From: Caballeronia sp. SEWSISQ10-4 2
Lineage (GTDB): Bacteria; Pseudomonadota; Gammaproteobacteria; Burkholderiales; Burkholderiaceae
Assembly (NCBI RefSeq): GCF_030464885.1
Contig: NZ_JALPRJ010000044.1
Span: 1 to 64,000 of the forward strand
Length of the DNA stretch: 64,000 bases
Direction: 5' to 3'
Shown here: piece by piece, positions 34,947-43,858 of the stretch
Layout of the letters: each line of letters starts with the position of its first letter
How positions within the stretch are numbered: position 1 is the first letter of the stretch
Translations under genes and position numbers: made by a program
Notes under the pieces: model-generated
What the model was told of the DNA's origin: nothing
Database searches by the model: none
Seen by the model: only the letters and a program-made list of their open reading frames with translations

Positions 34947-34963
34947 TGACTCATTTTGAGTCA
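34947..34963. promoter_or_regulatory. Putative LacI operator (7-3-7 perfect inverted repeat)
   Basis: TGACTCA-TTT-TGAGTCA is a perfect inverted repeat with a 3-nt spacer, located between the divergent mocD-like operon and the LacI gene. LacI family dimers bind such sites. Confidence 0.6.
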
Positions 34964-35038
34964 CCAGGGGTATTCCACGAGACTTGGATGCGGGCTCGGG
35001 TTTCAAATCGTCGGGCTTACTTAAGAAAGACCGCAATA

Positions 35039-35053
35039 GCCTCAAATTGAGGC
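35039..35053. promoter_or_regulatory. Putative second LacI operator (7-1-7 inverted repeat)
   Basis: GCCTCAA-A-TTGAGGC is a perfect inverted repeat with a single central base, 54 bp before the LacI start. A central odd base is not the classic LacI CpG layout, so either this or the 34947 site may be the true operator; possibly both form a loop. Confidence 0.55.
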
Positions 35054-35106
35054 AAAATGAGGGCTGCGCGGGCGCCTCGGCCCGCACGACAGTCTGAGGA
35101 CATACG

Positions 35107-36132
35107 ATGAAAGGCAAGCCGACGCTCAAGCAACTGATGGAGGTCACGCAGCTCAGCCGCGCGACCATCGATCGCGCGCTGAATGACCGGCCCGGTGTGC
35201 ATCCACGCACGCGAAGCGCTGTTGAAGCAGCGTTGAGGCAATTGAGCTCCGGCTCGCCGGCACGGTCGTCAACTCGTGCGAGGCAGAGTACCTACGATTT
35301 CAGGTTGTTGGCTCAGGCAGGAGACGCATTCACCGACGAGCTGACACGCACTGCAGCTGAACTCGAACCTGAATTTGTCGCGTCCGGGGCGCGTCTGGAC
35401 ATCGTGAGGTGCGTTGGAGCATCCGATGACGAGGTAGCTGCCAGAGTGCGCGAGACGACCACCGAAGCCGACGGCATCGGCATCATCTGCACGAACACCG
35501 CAGCGACAACCACAGCACTGCGCGAATGCATGGCCGCGGGCAAGCCGGTCGTCACGCTGATCACTGACGTCGATGCCGATGCGCGGCATACGTATGTCGG
35601 GGTCAACAACCGGGCAGCCGGACAGTCAGCTGCATTTCTCATGGGGCGGCATCTGCAGGCGCACACATCCCCGGATGTGGCGGTGGTCGTCGCAACGTTT
35701 TCGTACACATGCCACGAGGATCGCGAGATCGGGTTCCGTTCACTGCTAAGGCAGCGATTCCCGAACGTGAATCTGATTGAAGTGATCAAGGGCGCTGATT
35801 CCGGGACCGCGACCTACGAAGCGACCAGACGCTTTCTGGACGAGCACAAGAAGCTCGATGGCATTTACAACGTTGCGGGAGGAAACGAAGGATTGGCGGC
35901 GGCGCTGCGCGAACGCGATCTTACGGGCCGGACAATCTACGTGACCCATGAAGTCAACCGGGTAACAGAACCGCTGTTGCGTTCCGACGCGATCGACTAT
36001 TTGCTGACACAGGACCTTCGGCTTCTGTTGCGTACCGCTGTCGAACACTTGCGGTCTGCACGCGAAGGCGGGAACGTTCCCACGCAAGCGATCATCCCGA
36101 TAGAGACGTATTCACGCTACTCGTTGTATTGA
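35107..36132 (+). CDS. LacI-family transcriptional regulator
   Basis: A 341-residue LacI-type regulator. The HTH is PTLKQLMEVTQLSRATIDRALNDRPGVHPRTRSAV (residues ~5-40) and the effector domain resembles sugar-binding proteins (DGIGIICTN, PVVTLITDVD, TYVGVNNRAAGQSAAF, GIYNVAGGNEG). It probably represses the divergent MocD/E operon until a methylated sugar or inositol binds. Three candidate palindromes lie in the 267-bp intergenic gap. The ATG at 35107 fits the family start. Confidence 0.93.
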   Translation: MKGKPTLKQLMEVTQLSRATIDRALNDRPGVHPRTRSAVEAALRQLSSGSPARSSTRARQSTYDFRLLAQAGDAFTDELTRTAAELEPEFVASGARLDIVRCVGASDDEVAARVRETTTEADGIGIICTNTAATTTALRECMAAGKPVVTLITDVDADARHTYVGVNNRAAGQSAAFLMGRHLQAHTSPDVAVVVATFSYTCHEDREIGFRSLLRQRFPNVNLIEVIKGADSGTATYEATRRFLDEHKKLDGIYNVAGGNEGLAAALRERDLTGRTIYVTHEVNRVTEPLLRSDAIDYLLTQDLRLLLRTAVEHLRSAREGGNVPTQAIIPIETYSRYSLY

Positions 36133-36438
36133 CTTGAAACTCAATAATTCCTCGCGAAAAGAGCAACGATGCTTCCAGGCTTTCCGCAGATAACACATCC
36201 CGAGCCAGCGTCGAGCGATTGATTGATCGAACGGAAGACATCGGATCGTTACGTTCAGCGTCTCCTTAGCCCAACGCTCGCAAGTCCTGGCGCCGCACCA
36301 CGCAGCGAGGGCGAAACCGCCGCGGGTATCGGCTATCGGCATCGAAGTGTTGCTCTGCTACCGGCTTGAAAAATTTCTCGAACTCACCTCTTTCTGAAAT
36401 CCGCAGTGACCGATGGTTTAGGCGAACGGCCGACTTCA
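36133..36438. other. Gap with a short open stretch, no accepted gene
   Basis: About 300 bp after the LacI stop. One plus-strand frame stays open from ~36280 to the TGA at 36395 (PHHAARAKPP, GIEVLLCYRLEKFLE) but has no start. It may be a gene remnant. Nothing else was seen. Confidence 0.4.
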
Positions 36439-37197
36439 TCACCACTGGATCGTTTTGTTTTCCCAGCGCGTGAACGTCCCTGTCGGGCTGTCCGGGCCCA
36501 GCAGCGCGACGCGCACCGCCTCGCGAGCGCCTTCCTCGACAGTCTCCGTGCCTGCATATCCGTTGAGGTTCGTCTTGGTAAAGCCCGGGGAGACGGCGTT
36601 GACCTTGATCCCCTCCGACTGCAGCTCGATCGCCATGGCGACCGTCAAAGCGTTGAGAGCCGTCTTGGACGCTGGGTAGACAGGGCCGAAGATCGCGCGG
36701 TATGCGAAGGCCGGGTCCGAGTTCGTCGTCAGAGACCCAACCCCGCTCGACACGTTGACGATGCGGGCTGCCGGCGCCTGGCGCAGGAGCGGCAGCATCG
36801 CCTGGTAAACGGCGAGGACGCCAAACACGTTGGTGTCCCAGACCGCGCGCATTTCGTCGAGGGACACGTTGCTCGGGCGGGTCGTCTTTGCGTACTCCTC
36901 GACGGATTGGCCGGGCTGCTTATTCGTATTCGAGATCGCCGCGTTGTTGACGAGCACGTCGAGGCGACCAAGCTCCCTGCGGACGCGCTCCGCCGCAGCA
37001 GCGATCGAAACCTGATCCGTCACGTCGAGTTGGAGCGCGCGTGCGTCCGGCCCAATCTCCTTGGCCGCCGCCTCGCCGCGCTCGAGATTGCGCGACCCGA
37101 CCAGCACAGTGAAGCCGTGTGCCACGAGATTCTTTGCGATCTGAAGACCGATTCCTTGATTAGCCCCGGTGACCAGGGCGACGGGTTTGTCCTGCAT
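36439..37197 (-). CDS. Short-chain dehydrogenase/reductase
   Basis: A 252-residue SDR oxidoreductase. The cofactor motif is TGANQGIG, followed by NNAAIS (NNAG-like), a Ser in VSSGVGS and the catalytic YPASK (Tyr and Lys). The extended region EYAKTTRPSNVSLDEMRAVWDTNVFGVLAV is usual for small ketone/aldehyde reductases of the carbonyl-reductase type. ATG 37197 has the ribosome site AAGGAGATTG. It is 77 bp behind another SDR and divergent from an AraC regulator, which likely controls both. Confidence 0.92.
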   Translation of the reverse strand: MQDKPVALVTGANQGIGLQIAKNLVAHGFTVLVGSRNLERGEAAAKEIGPDARALQLDVTDQVSIAAAAERVRRELGRLDVLVNNAAISNTNKQPGQSVEEYAKTTRPSNVSLDEMRAVWDTNVFGVLAVYQAMLPLLRQAPAARIVNVSSGVGSLTTNSDPAFAYRAIFGPVYPASKTALNALTVAMAIELQSEGIKVNAVSPGFTKTNLNGYAGTETVEEGAREAVRVALLGPDSPTGTFTRWENKTIQW

Positions 37198-37274
37198 AGC
37201 AATCTCCTTCGCGTTGCGCTGTAGCGCGCAGAAACCATTTCCGTTTTTCAGAACAGGGCGGTGGCGACGGTCAG

Positions 37275-38024
37275 TCAGCGAACCTCGGCCGCCCACGCTT
37301 CGGCGTCGGCGCCGGCCGGGATGCGCATCGGTGATGACGGGTCGGTCGCCGCGCGCCACACGGCTTCGGCGACGTCCTGTGCCCGGGTGATCGGGGAAGA
37401 CGTATCCCCCAGCCGTGCGAAGACGTCCTTGACTAGCTCGGCATAGGCCTCGTGGTCGAGGCCGTGCATGTGGGTGCGCGCGTTCTCTCCGAAGCGGGTA
37501 TCGGGCGCACGGCCCGGCAGCACCAGGCGTGCCCGCACGCCGAACTGCTCGAGCTCCAGCGCCATCGACTCGGTGAATGCGTTCACCGCCGCCTTGCTTG
37601 CACGGTACGCGGCGATCAGGGGCAGTGCCTTCAGCGTCACGCTCGACGTAACGTTCACGACGACGCCGGCCTTGCGCTGCCGAAACTGGGGCAGCACCGC
37701 TTGCGTCAATGCGATCGTGCCGATGGTGTTGGTCTCGAAAATCTCGCGCACCGTCGCGATCGGGACGAGTTCGGCCGGGGAAGCGGCGCCGAAGCCCGCG
37801 TTGTTGACGAGGACGTCGATCGGGCCTGCGCCCTCGACAGCCTCGCGAATGCTCTCCGGATTCGTGACGTCGAGCCCCAGCACGCGCAGGCGGTCTGAAG
37901 GCGGCAGCACGTCGGCGTGCGGCGTGCGCATCGTGGCGACGACCTGCCAGTCGCGGGCCAGGAAGCAGCGGGCGATCTCGAGGCCGAATCCGGAAGAGCA
38001 GCCGGTGATGAGGACGGTTTTCAT
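37275..38024 (-). CDS. Short-chain dehydrogenase/reductase
   Basis: A 249-residue SDR with cofactor motif TGCSSGFG, NNAGFG, the catalytic Ser in NVTSSVT and Tyr-x3-Lys in YRASK. Residues GLDVTNPESI indicate an Asp that favours NAD-type dinucleotide recognition. It is the first gene of the pair transcribed away from the AraC regulator at 38126. Its substrate is unknown; similar genes often reduce quinones, ketones or reactive carbonyls. Confidence 0.92.
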   Translation of the reverse strand: MKTVLITGCSSGFGLEIARCFLARDWQVVATMRTPHADVLPPSDRLRVLGLDVTNPESIREAVEGAGPIDVLVNNAGFGAASPAELVPIATVREIFETNTIGTIALTQAVLPQFRQRKAGVVVNVTSSVTLKALPLIAAYRASKAAVNAFTESMALELEQFGVRARLVLPGRAPDTRFGENARTHMHGLDHEAYAELVKDVFARLGDTSSPITRAQDVAEAVWRAATDPSSPMRIPAGADAEAWAAEVR

Positions 38025-38125
38025 TGGGGATCCTTTAGGGTGGCTGACGTGTGCCCCTACGATAGATCGCCGAGACCGTACTTGCTACAATAAAAAATCC
38101 AAATTTCATTAGCAGGAGTCCGGCA

Positions 38126-39043
38126 ATGATCGATCCGTTGGCCGAAGTGGTGATGCTGCTGCAGCCGGGTGCCCGGTTCTCCAAACTCGTCCACGGCGCG
38201 AGCCCCTGGCGCATCAGCCGCTCGGATGCCGGCCAACCGTTCTATTGCGTGATCCTCGCGGGCGGGTGCCGCATCGCGATCGACGGACACGAGCCAATCG
38301 ATCTCCTGTCGGGTGACTTCGCCCTGATTCCCGCGGCCTACAGTGTCGCGATATCCAGCCTCGAACCACCACCGCCGGGCGTCGAGACGCCGGCGCCCGT
38401 CGCGCTGGGCAACGGTGAATTCAGAATCGGCGCCCCAGACAGCCCGATCGACGTGCGCATGATGGTGGGTCACTGCAGCTTCGGTTCGCCGGATGCGTCC
38501 CTGCTGGTCTCACTGCTACCACAACTCGTGCACGTCCGCAGCGAACAGCGACTGGCCACGCTCGTGCAACTCGTGCGGGAGGAATCACGCGAGCAGCGGC
38601 CCGCGCGCGAAGTCGTGCTCTCACGACTGCTGGAAGTGCTGCTTATCGAAGCGCTGCGGTCCACGGCAGGAACGACCGCGTCACCGGGCCTGGTGCGCGG
38701 GCTCGCCGACTGCCGCCTCGCAGCCGCGATCCGCGGGATGCACGAACACCCAACGCACGCGTGGACGGTGGCCGACCTCGCGAAGGAGGCCGCGCTCTCG
38801 CGCTCGACCTTTTTTGAGCGCTTCAGCCGCGCGGTCGGCCTCACGCCGATGGAATATCTGCTTACCTGGCGCATGGCGCTCGCGAAGAACCTGCTGCGCC
38901 GCAACGAAGGCCGGATCGCCGAGATCGCGGAGCGTGTCGGCTACGGTTCCGCAAGCACGTTCAGCGTCGCCTTCACGCGGCACGTCGGCCGGCCGCCGGC
39001 TCAGTACGCGCGCGAGGAGCAGGCGGTCGCGAGCGGCGCGTAA
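38126..39043 (+). CDS. AraC-family transcriptional regulator (cupin type)
   Basis: A 305-residue AraC-type activator. The N-terminal half (residues 1-~180) is a cupin-like ligand domain (FYCVILAGGCRIAIDG, LLSGDFALIPAAY), of the kind seen in regulators of SDR/alcohol genes. The C-terminal half has two HTH motifs (WTVADLAKEAALSRSTFFERFSRAVG and IAEIAERVGYGSASTFSVAFTRHVG). The ATG has an AGGAG ribosome site. Divergent placement, 101 bp from the SDR pair, makes these the likely targets. Confidence 0.93.
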   Translation: MIDPLAEVVMLLQPGARFSKLVHGASPWRISRSDAGQPFYCVILAGGCRIAIDGHEPIDLLSGDFALIPAAYSVAISSLEPPPPGVETPAPVALGNGEFRIGAPDSPIDVRMMVGHCSFGSPDASLLVSLLPQLVHVRSEQRLATLVQLVREESREQRPAREVVLSRLLEVLLIEALRSTAGTTASPGLVRGLADCRLAAAIRGMHEHPTHAWTVADLAKEAALSRSTFFERFSRAVGLTPMEYLLTWRMALAKNLLRRNEGRIAEIAERVGYGSASTFSVAFTRHVGRPPAQYAREEQAVASGA

Positions 39044-39460
39044 GACGGCGCGAACAGGCTGCTCTCAGATCTGGACGCGCTTCCCTGGCTTAACCACGTC
39101 CCACACGCGCGTGTTGCGCGATCGCCGGATAGCTCGGTCGCGCACGGGTATTCGCTTTTCGCTTTCGAGTTTGACGAGTGGAACGGCTGCAACGGGTCGA
39201 AGGACTGAAACCGTTCGCGCGGTGAGTGGACGCCGCATCGACTTTGCGGCCTAACAGCTAGGGAGTAACAACAAATTTCGCGCCGTTCTCTTTAATTCGT
39301 AGAGCGACCGCGCAACCCACGGGTGGCCAATGGCCGCTAAGGCCGAGGAGCCCGTGCCTCAAGGCGACTCATAAAGAAGGTGTGAGCCGTCACGGCTATT
39401 TCGGCAGTCGGCTTTATGGGCCGGGTACCAGCCGCTTCACGCGGCCGGATTTATCGACGA
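39044..39460. other. Non-coding gap of 417 bp
   Basis: Lies between the AraC stop and the CBS-BON stop, so both neighbours end here. Frames are short and GC-shadow-like. There is a GC-rich dyad around 39325-39350 (GGTGGCCAATGGCCGC) and GCCG-rich repeats at 39420-39450 which could terminate the converging transcripts. No gene or RNA was recognised. Confidence 0.5.
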
Positions 39461-40153
39461 TTACATCGCGGGAATCATCACCGGAACATCGGTATGGTCC
39501 TCCACGCCCTTGACGCCCTGCACTTTTTCCGCAGCGATGCACATGGCACGCGCTTGCTCGGACGAAGTGACGACGCCCCATAAATGAACCGTGCCTTCAT
39601 TCACAATGACGTTCTCGGCGGGAACGGCCCAGCGGTGACCGCTAAGTTCTCGAAGGACTGCCTCGCGGATGGATTGATCGGCGGCCACCACTTTCACCCC
39701 CGATTCCTTTGGCGCACTCGCCAACGCCTTCACCAGATTCGCCCTGCTAACGATTCCAAGAAGCTCGCCGTCGTAGAGCACCGGAACACGCTTGATTCGA
39801 TGCCGCTCAAGAAGATCGGCTATTTCACGCATCGGTGTTGTCTCTTTCACGGTAATCACCTCGGGCGTCATGACGTCCCTCACCAATCGCGCGTTTTCCT
39901 TGATATAGGCCACGGCAAGATCCTGAGTCGACGAAAATAATTCGAGCCACCACGAACGTCGCCGGGCTTGCGTTCCGATCTCCGTTCTATGGAGCAAGTC
40001 GCCCTCGGTGAGCATGCCGAGCAGCCGGCCCTCGTCGTCCACTACCGGCGCACCGCTGATGTGATTGTCCGCCAGTAGACGGGCTGCCTCTCGCACTGTC
40101 GTCCCGGGCCCCACGGTGATGACAGTTCTGGTCATGATATCGACTGCTCGCAT
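39461..40153 (-). CDS. Tandem CBS-domain protein with C-terminal BON domain
   Basis: A 230-residue protein. Two CBS repeats (MTRTVITVGPGTTVREAARLL and MTPEVITVKETTPMREIADLL) form a nucleotide-sensing Bateman module, and the C-terminal ~70 residues (VKVVAADQSIREAVLRELSG, IVNEGTVHLWGVV) are a BON domain. It may sense adenylate energy state and touch a membrane or partner. I start at ATG 40153 with a GAGGAG ribosome site. Homologues are typical of low-oxygen loci, and an FNR-type site lies 107 bp upstream. Confidence 0.93.
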   Translation of the reverse strand: MRAVDIMTRTVITVGPGTTVREAARLLADNHISGAPVVDDEGRLLGMLTEGDLLHRTEIGTQARRRSWWLELFSSTQDLAVAYIKENARLVRDVMTPEVITVKETTPMREIADLLERHRIKRVPVLYDGELLGIVSRANLVKALASAPKESGVKVVAADQSIREAVLRELSGHRWAVPAENVIVNEGTVHLWGVVTSSEQARAMCIAAEKVQGVKGVEDHTDVPVMIPAM

Positions 40154-40259
40154 GTGCTTCTCCTCAATGTGATCGAGCGAGCGCTTGAAAGAGGAAAGAA
40201 CCTCCCTCATCAGGACTCGCCTACAGTAGGAATGCTAGTGAAGGATCGCGCCCCGGACT

Positions 40260-40273
40260 TGACTCAGATCAAC
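40260..40273. promoter_or_regulatory. FNR-type box upstream of the CBS-BON gene
   Basis: TTGAC-TCAG-ATCAA matches the FNR consensus TTGAT-N4-ATCAA with one change. On the minus strand a -10-like TAGCAT (40238-40233) sits 31 bp from the box centre, the class II activation geometry. Confidence 0.75.
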
Positions 40274-40321
40274 CGTGCCGCCGTTCACCCCGCCAACAAC
40301 GCGACAACAACGCAACCACGA

Positions 40322-40936
40322 CTAGAAACGCATCCCCACGCCAACGCCGACTACCAGCGGGTCGATCTTGAGCGACCCCAGGGCGACACCGTCCGCCGAC
40401 GCGCTGGTGCGCATCCAGATTTTCTTGATGTCGAAGTTGACAAACAGATCGTGCGCAACCTGCACGTCTACGCCCGCTTGCAGCGCTGGCCCGAAACTTG
40501 AGTTCTTGATCGAGACAGGCGTATCTCCGGCGTGAAGCCCGTTGTTGTAGAACAGCGTGTAGTTCACGCCTGCGCCGACATAAGGGCGGACCTTCCCCGC
40601 AGCGTTGAAATAGTACTGAAGCAAGAGCGTGGGCGGCAAAACGTTCACGCCGCCAAGCGCCCCGCTGTTCGAGCTGACCTGATGGCGCGACGTGGCGAGA
40701 ATCAACTCAATACCAATGCTCGGGCGCACCATATAAACAAAATCGAGTTCGGGGACGATCGTGTTCTTGGCCCCCGTCCCGAAGCTTCCAAGCGTGCCGC
40801 CCGCGGAGACTTCGGGCTCGATGCTGATTGCCCTGACTCGCGCGAGGATGTCGCCTTGATCGGCCTGGGCCGGCAGGCATACCGCCGATAACGCCGCGCT
40901 CAATAAAGCCGCTGCAAGTAATGAATGTTTTCTCAC
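40322..40936 (-). CDS. OmpW-family outer membrane protein
   Basis: A 204-residue small beta-barrel protein. I choose GTG at 40936, preceded by GGGGAAG, because it gives a signal peptide MRKHSLLAAALLSAALSAVCLPAQA; the frame continues upstream to 41215 but adds ~93 unrelated residues. The body PEVSAGGTLGSFG..., YVGAGVNYTLFYNNG, VHDLFVNFDIKKIWM and the final VGVGMRF match OmpW (C-terminal Phe). OmpW makes a hydrophobic channel. It lies between the CBS-BON gene and a histidine kinase. Confidence 0.85.
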   Translation of the reverse strand: MRKHSLLAAALLSAALSAVCLPAQADQGDILARVRAISIEPEVSAGGTLGSFGTGAKNTIVPELDFVYMVRPSIGIELILATSRHQVSSNSGALGGVNVLPPTLLLQYYFNAAGKVRPYVGAGVNYTLFYNNGLHAGDTPVSIKNSSFGPALQAGVDVQVAHDLFVNFDIKKIWMRTSASADGVALGSLKIDPLVVGVGVGMRF

Positions 40937-41246
40937 CAATCTTCCCCTGTTTTTTCCGGTCGCGAATGCGTTTTCCGTTTCTGGATTTTCCGAATGCCGC
41001 CGGCGTTGCGCCATGACGTGGATCAGAAAACCGGCATAACAAGGGTGCGGGGTATTGCGCATTTCCAGAGAGAGGCGCCGTCCGCTTTCCACACCGGCGT
41101 CAAGCCCATTCCCGGCTGGCCACCCGGCGTACCGCGCCGTATACAATTGATCCCGGGCGAACATGCTCTCAGCCAGTCCATGCATCGAGCGGGCGGCGGG
41201 CCGGCGGTTTAACAAGCCATACGAGCAATCCGAGCGGGAGAACCAC
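40937..41246. other. Divergent promoter region of OmpW and the PAS kinase
   Basis: 310 bp between GTG starts. The sequence is moderately AT-rich near 40940-40990 (OmpW side). No perfect FNR-type palindrome was found here; only half sites such as GTGGATCA at 41022. Nothing else was recognised. Confidence 0.45.
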
Positions 41247-42443
41247 GTGCCAAGCGATCCATTGTCTTCACCTCAGCCGGACAGCGCGCCAGCGAGCGAC
41301 GAACTGGCAAGCAAGGCCTTCCCGCATACGTTGAGCGATACCCATTTCAGGCTGCTGGTCGACTCGGTACAGGACTACGCCATCTTCATGCTGGATCCTG
41401 ATGGGCGTGTCGTGAGCTGGAACCGCGGCGCGCAAAGCATCAAAGGCTACGTTGCCGGGGAAATCGTCGGACAGCACTTTTCGGTGTTCTATACACCCGA
41501 AGATGTTGCGAGCGGCAAGCCGCACGCGGAACTGGCGCTGGCCGCATCGGAAGGTCGCATTGAAGACGAAGGCTGGCGCATGCGCAAGGACGGCTCGCGC
41601 CTTTGGGCGAACGTAACGATCACCGCAATCCGCGCACCAGATGGCGCGCTTCACGGTTTCGCCAAAGTGACACGCGATATGACCGATCGCCTGCGGCTGA
41701 TTGAGCTTCAGCAAGCGAGCGAGTTGTCCTCACATGTGCAAGGCGCACGCGAGGAAGAAAGAACCCGGATCGCGCGCGAGCTTCACGACGATCTAGGCCA
41801 GCAACTGGTCGCACTCAAGATGGACGTCGCTTTGCTGGATCAGGCCGCGACGGGCGACGGCAAGACCGCGTGTCACGCCATCTCGCAGACGATCGCGTTG
41901 CAGAGGCAAATCGATTCGATCATCGCCTCGGCACGGCGCATTGCCGGAGGTCTGCGTCCACCCATGCTCGACGATCTGGGCCTCGCGGCCGCGCTCGAGT
42001 GGCTCGCTGCGGAATTCCGTAACCGTTACGGCCTGGTCGTCGCCGTGCAAAACACAACGGGTCAACTGTCATTGTCGGCAACGGCCGCAACCGCGATGTT
42101 TCGAGTGGTGCAGGAAGCACTGGCCAACGTAACGCGTCACGCTGAAGCCACCCAGGTACGCGTCGAAATGCGGCTCGCGCAAAATGAATTCCGGCTGCAC
42201 GTCGAGGATGACGGAAAAGGGACCACGCTCGACGGTAACCGAAGCAACGAGAATTTCGGATTGCTCGGCATGCAGGAGCGAGTGCGTCAGTTGCGCGGGA
42301 AGATCGCCTTTGACAGCGCGCCTGGCGATGGATTTCGAATCGACGTCCGATTACCCATCGAAGTGGTTAAAGCAAAAGACGACGGCAACCAAGACGCCTC
42401 TCTTGCACGCCGGGCTACAGATGAATCGTTTCCGAGCGCTTGA
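41247..42443 (+). CDS. PAS-domain sensor histidine kinase (HisKA_3 type)
   Basis: A 398-residue soluble kinase. The PAS domain (LVDSVQDYAIFMLDPDGRVVSWN ... GEIVGQHFSVFYTPEDV) ends in a PAC region with MRKDGSRLWANVTITAIR. The dimerisation motif EEERTRIARELHDDLGQQL contains the phosphoacceptor His. The ATPase has VVQEALANVTRHAEAT and VEDDGKG, then a FGLLGMQERV G-box. It starts with GTG at 41247 (GGGAGAACCAC upstream). No membrane segment was seen. No response regulator lies next to it; a similar kinase and regulator are at 46203/47486, so the two may share an output. Confidence 0.93.
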   Translation: MPSDPLSSPQPDSAPASDELASKAFPHTLSDTHFRLLVDSVQDYAIFMLDPDGRVVSWNRGAQSIKGYVAGEIVGQHFSVFYTPEDVASGKPHAELALAASEGRIEDEGWRMRKDGSRLWANVTITAIRAPDGALHGFAKVTRDMTDRLRLIELQQASELSSHVQGAREEERTRIARELHDDLGQQLVALKMDVALLDQAATGDGKTACHAISQTIALQRQIDSIIASARRIAGGLRPPMLDDLGLAAALEWLAAEFRNRYGLVVAVQNTTGQLSLSATAATAMFRVVQEALANVTRHAEATQVRVEMRLAQNEFRLHVEDDGKGTTLDGNRSNENFGLLGMQERVRQLRGKIAFDSAPGDGFRIDVRLPIEVVKAKDDGNQDASLARRATDESFPSA

Positions 42444-42651
42444 GCTGGATCCATACCATGCCCTCGCGCAGGCCATCGAGCACCGTCTCGCACTCGGTTG
42501 TGAAGATTTCCGAGTGCCGGAATCGATGCTTGAATTCACCACTCGCGCCACCGTGGCCAACGTACACTTCGCAGCCAAAGCCGCCGTCGACCGGGAAAGT
42601 CTGGGAGGAAACGATCCAGTCGTCCCCAGTCACTTGACCCGTGATGGCCAT
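42415..42651 (-). CDS. Small conserved hypothetical protein
   Basis: A 78-residue protein starting MAITGQVTGDDWIVSSQTFP, with GGFGCEVYVGHGG and ending SETIHL. A strong ribosome site AGGGAGAAACGAC lies before the ATG, and the codon pattern differs from an antisense shadow. It overlaps the kinase by 29 bp at its 3' end, on the opposite strand. I recognise no domain; similar small proteins occur near stress genes in Burkholderia. Function unknown. Confidence 0.7.
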   Translation of the reverse strand: MAITGQVTGDDWIVSSQTFPVDGGFGCEVYVGHGGASGEFKHRFRHSEIFTTECETVLDGLREGMVWIQLKRSETIHL

Positions 42652-42736
42652 GTCGTTTCTCCCTTACTCTGCGACCGGACGGTCGCCCGTTTTTGGCTGC
42701 ATCGACGCCCGCAACGACGGAACCGCATCAGCTTCG

Positions 42737-43774
42737 TTACGCCTCGATGATCACCTTCAGCGCATGCGTATCGGCGGCCTGAGCGAAGGTATCGTAGGCC
42801 TTGATGACGTCGTTCAGGCCGAACCGGTGGGTAATGAGCTTGCCCGCTTCCAGGCGCCCTGAACGCACGGTCTTGAGCAGCATGGGCGTGCTGACAGTAT
42901 CGACCAGCCGTGTCGTAATCGAGATGTTGCGGTCCCACAGGCATTCCATATGCAGGTCGACTTTCACGCCATGCACGCCGACATTGGCGATGGTGCCCCC
43001 GGGCGCAATGATCGATTCGCATAACTCGAAGCTGGCCGGCACGCCAACCGCTTCGATCGCGCAATCCACGCCAACGTTGCCGGTCAGGTTCATGATCTCG
43101 GCGACCGGATCGCCACTCGAATTGTTCACGCACGCCGTCGCGCCGAAGGTTCGCGCCACTTCCAGCCGGTTCGCATCGCGGTCGATCATGATGATTTGCG
43201 CCGGTGCATAGAACTGCGCCGTGAGCAATGCAGCAAGGCCAATAGGACCTGAGCCGACAATGGCGACCGTGCTGCCCGGCTGCACTTTCCCGTTGAGCAC
43301 ACCGCACTCGAAACCGGTCGGAAGAATGTCCGACAGCATGACGAGTGCTTCTTCGTCAGCACCGGCGGGGATGGGATACAGGCTCGTTTCCGCGTGCGGA
43401 ATGCGCACATATTCGGCTTGCGTGCCGTCGATCCGGTTGCCGAGAATCCAGCCACCTGTCGTGCAATGGGAGTACATGCCACGGCGGCAGTAATCACATT
43501 TCCCACACGACGTGATGCAAGAAATAAGGACGTGGTCGCCGGGTTTGAACGTCGAAACCGCTGCCCCCACTTGCTCGATTACGCCGACGCCCTCGTGTCC
43601 CAGGATGCGGCCCGGCTCACAGGTTGACACGTCACCTTTCAGGATGTGCAGATCGGTACCGCAAATCGTCGTGCGCGTGACTCTGACGATTGCGTCCGTG
43701 GCCGACATGAGCTTCGGCATCGGCCGTTCGTCGAGAGATTTTCTGCCGGGTCCGTGATACACGAGTGCCTTCAT
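42737..43774 (-). CDS. Zinc-dependent alcohol dehydrogenase (medium-chain)
   Basis: A 345-residue MDR-family dehydrogenase. Zinc and catalytic motifs are TICGTDLHILKG, GHEGVGVIEQVG and the structural cluster CGKCDYCRRGMYSHC; the NAD fold has AIVGSGPIGLAALL. ATG 43774 (MKALVYHGPG) is the family start. It probably interconverts an alcohol and aldehyde with NAD(H), likely during low-oxygen fermentation or alcohol use. An FNR-type box 71 bp upstream, with a -10-like TAAAGT properly placed, supports anaerobic induction. Confidence 0.92.
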   Translation of the reverse strand: MKALVYHGPGRKSLDERPMPKLMSATDAIVRVTRTTICGTDLHILKGDVSTCEPGRILGHEGVGVIEQVGAAVSTFKPGDHVLISCITSCGKCDYCRRGMYSHCTTGGWILGNRIDGTQAEYVRIPHAETSLYPIPAGADEEALVMLSDILPTGFECGVLNGKVQPGSTVAIVGSGPIGLAALLTAQFYAPAQIIMIDRDANRLEVARTFGATACVNNSSGDPVAEIMNLTGNVGVDCAIEAVGVPASFELCESIIAPGGTIANVGVHGVKVDLHMECLWDRNISITTRLVDTVSTPMLLKTVRSGRLEAGKLITHRFGLNDVIKAYDTFAQAADTHALKVIIEA

Positions 43775-43844
43775 CGTCAATCTCCATTTGTCGGGGGAAA
43801 GGGGCTTCCATGACAAAACTTTAGGCTCGCGGACGGCGGCGCGG

Positions 43845-43858
43845 TTGACCTATATCAA
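43845..43858. promoter_or_regulatory. FNR-type box upstream of the alcohol dehydrogenase
   Basis: TTGAC-CTAT-ATCAA matches the FNR consensus with one change. The minus-strand -10-like TAAAGT (43823-43818) is 31 bp from its centre. Confidence 0.8.

Noticed and set aside
39044-39460. Structured RNA or riboswitch in the 417-bp gap
   Set aside because: Only short GC-rich dyads are seen and both flanking genes end here, so a leader element has nothing to control.
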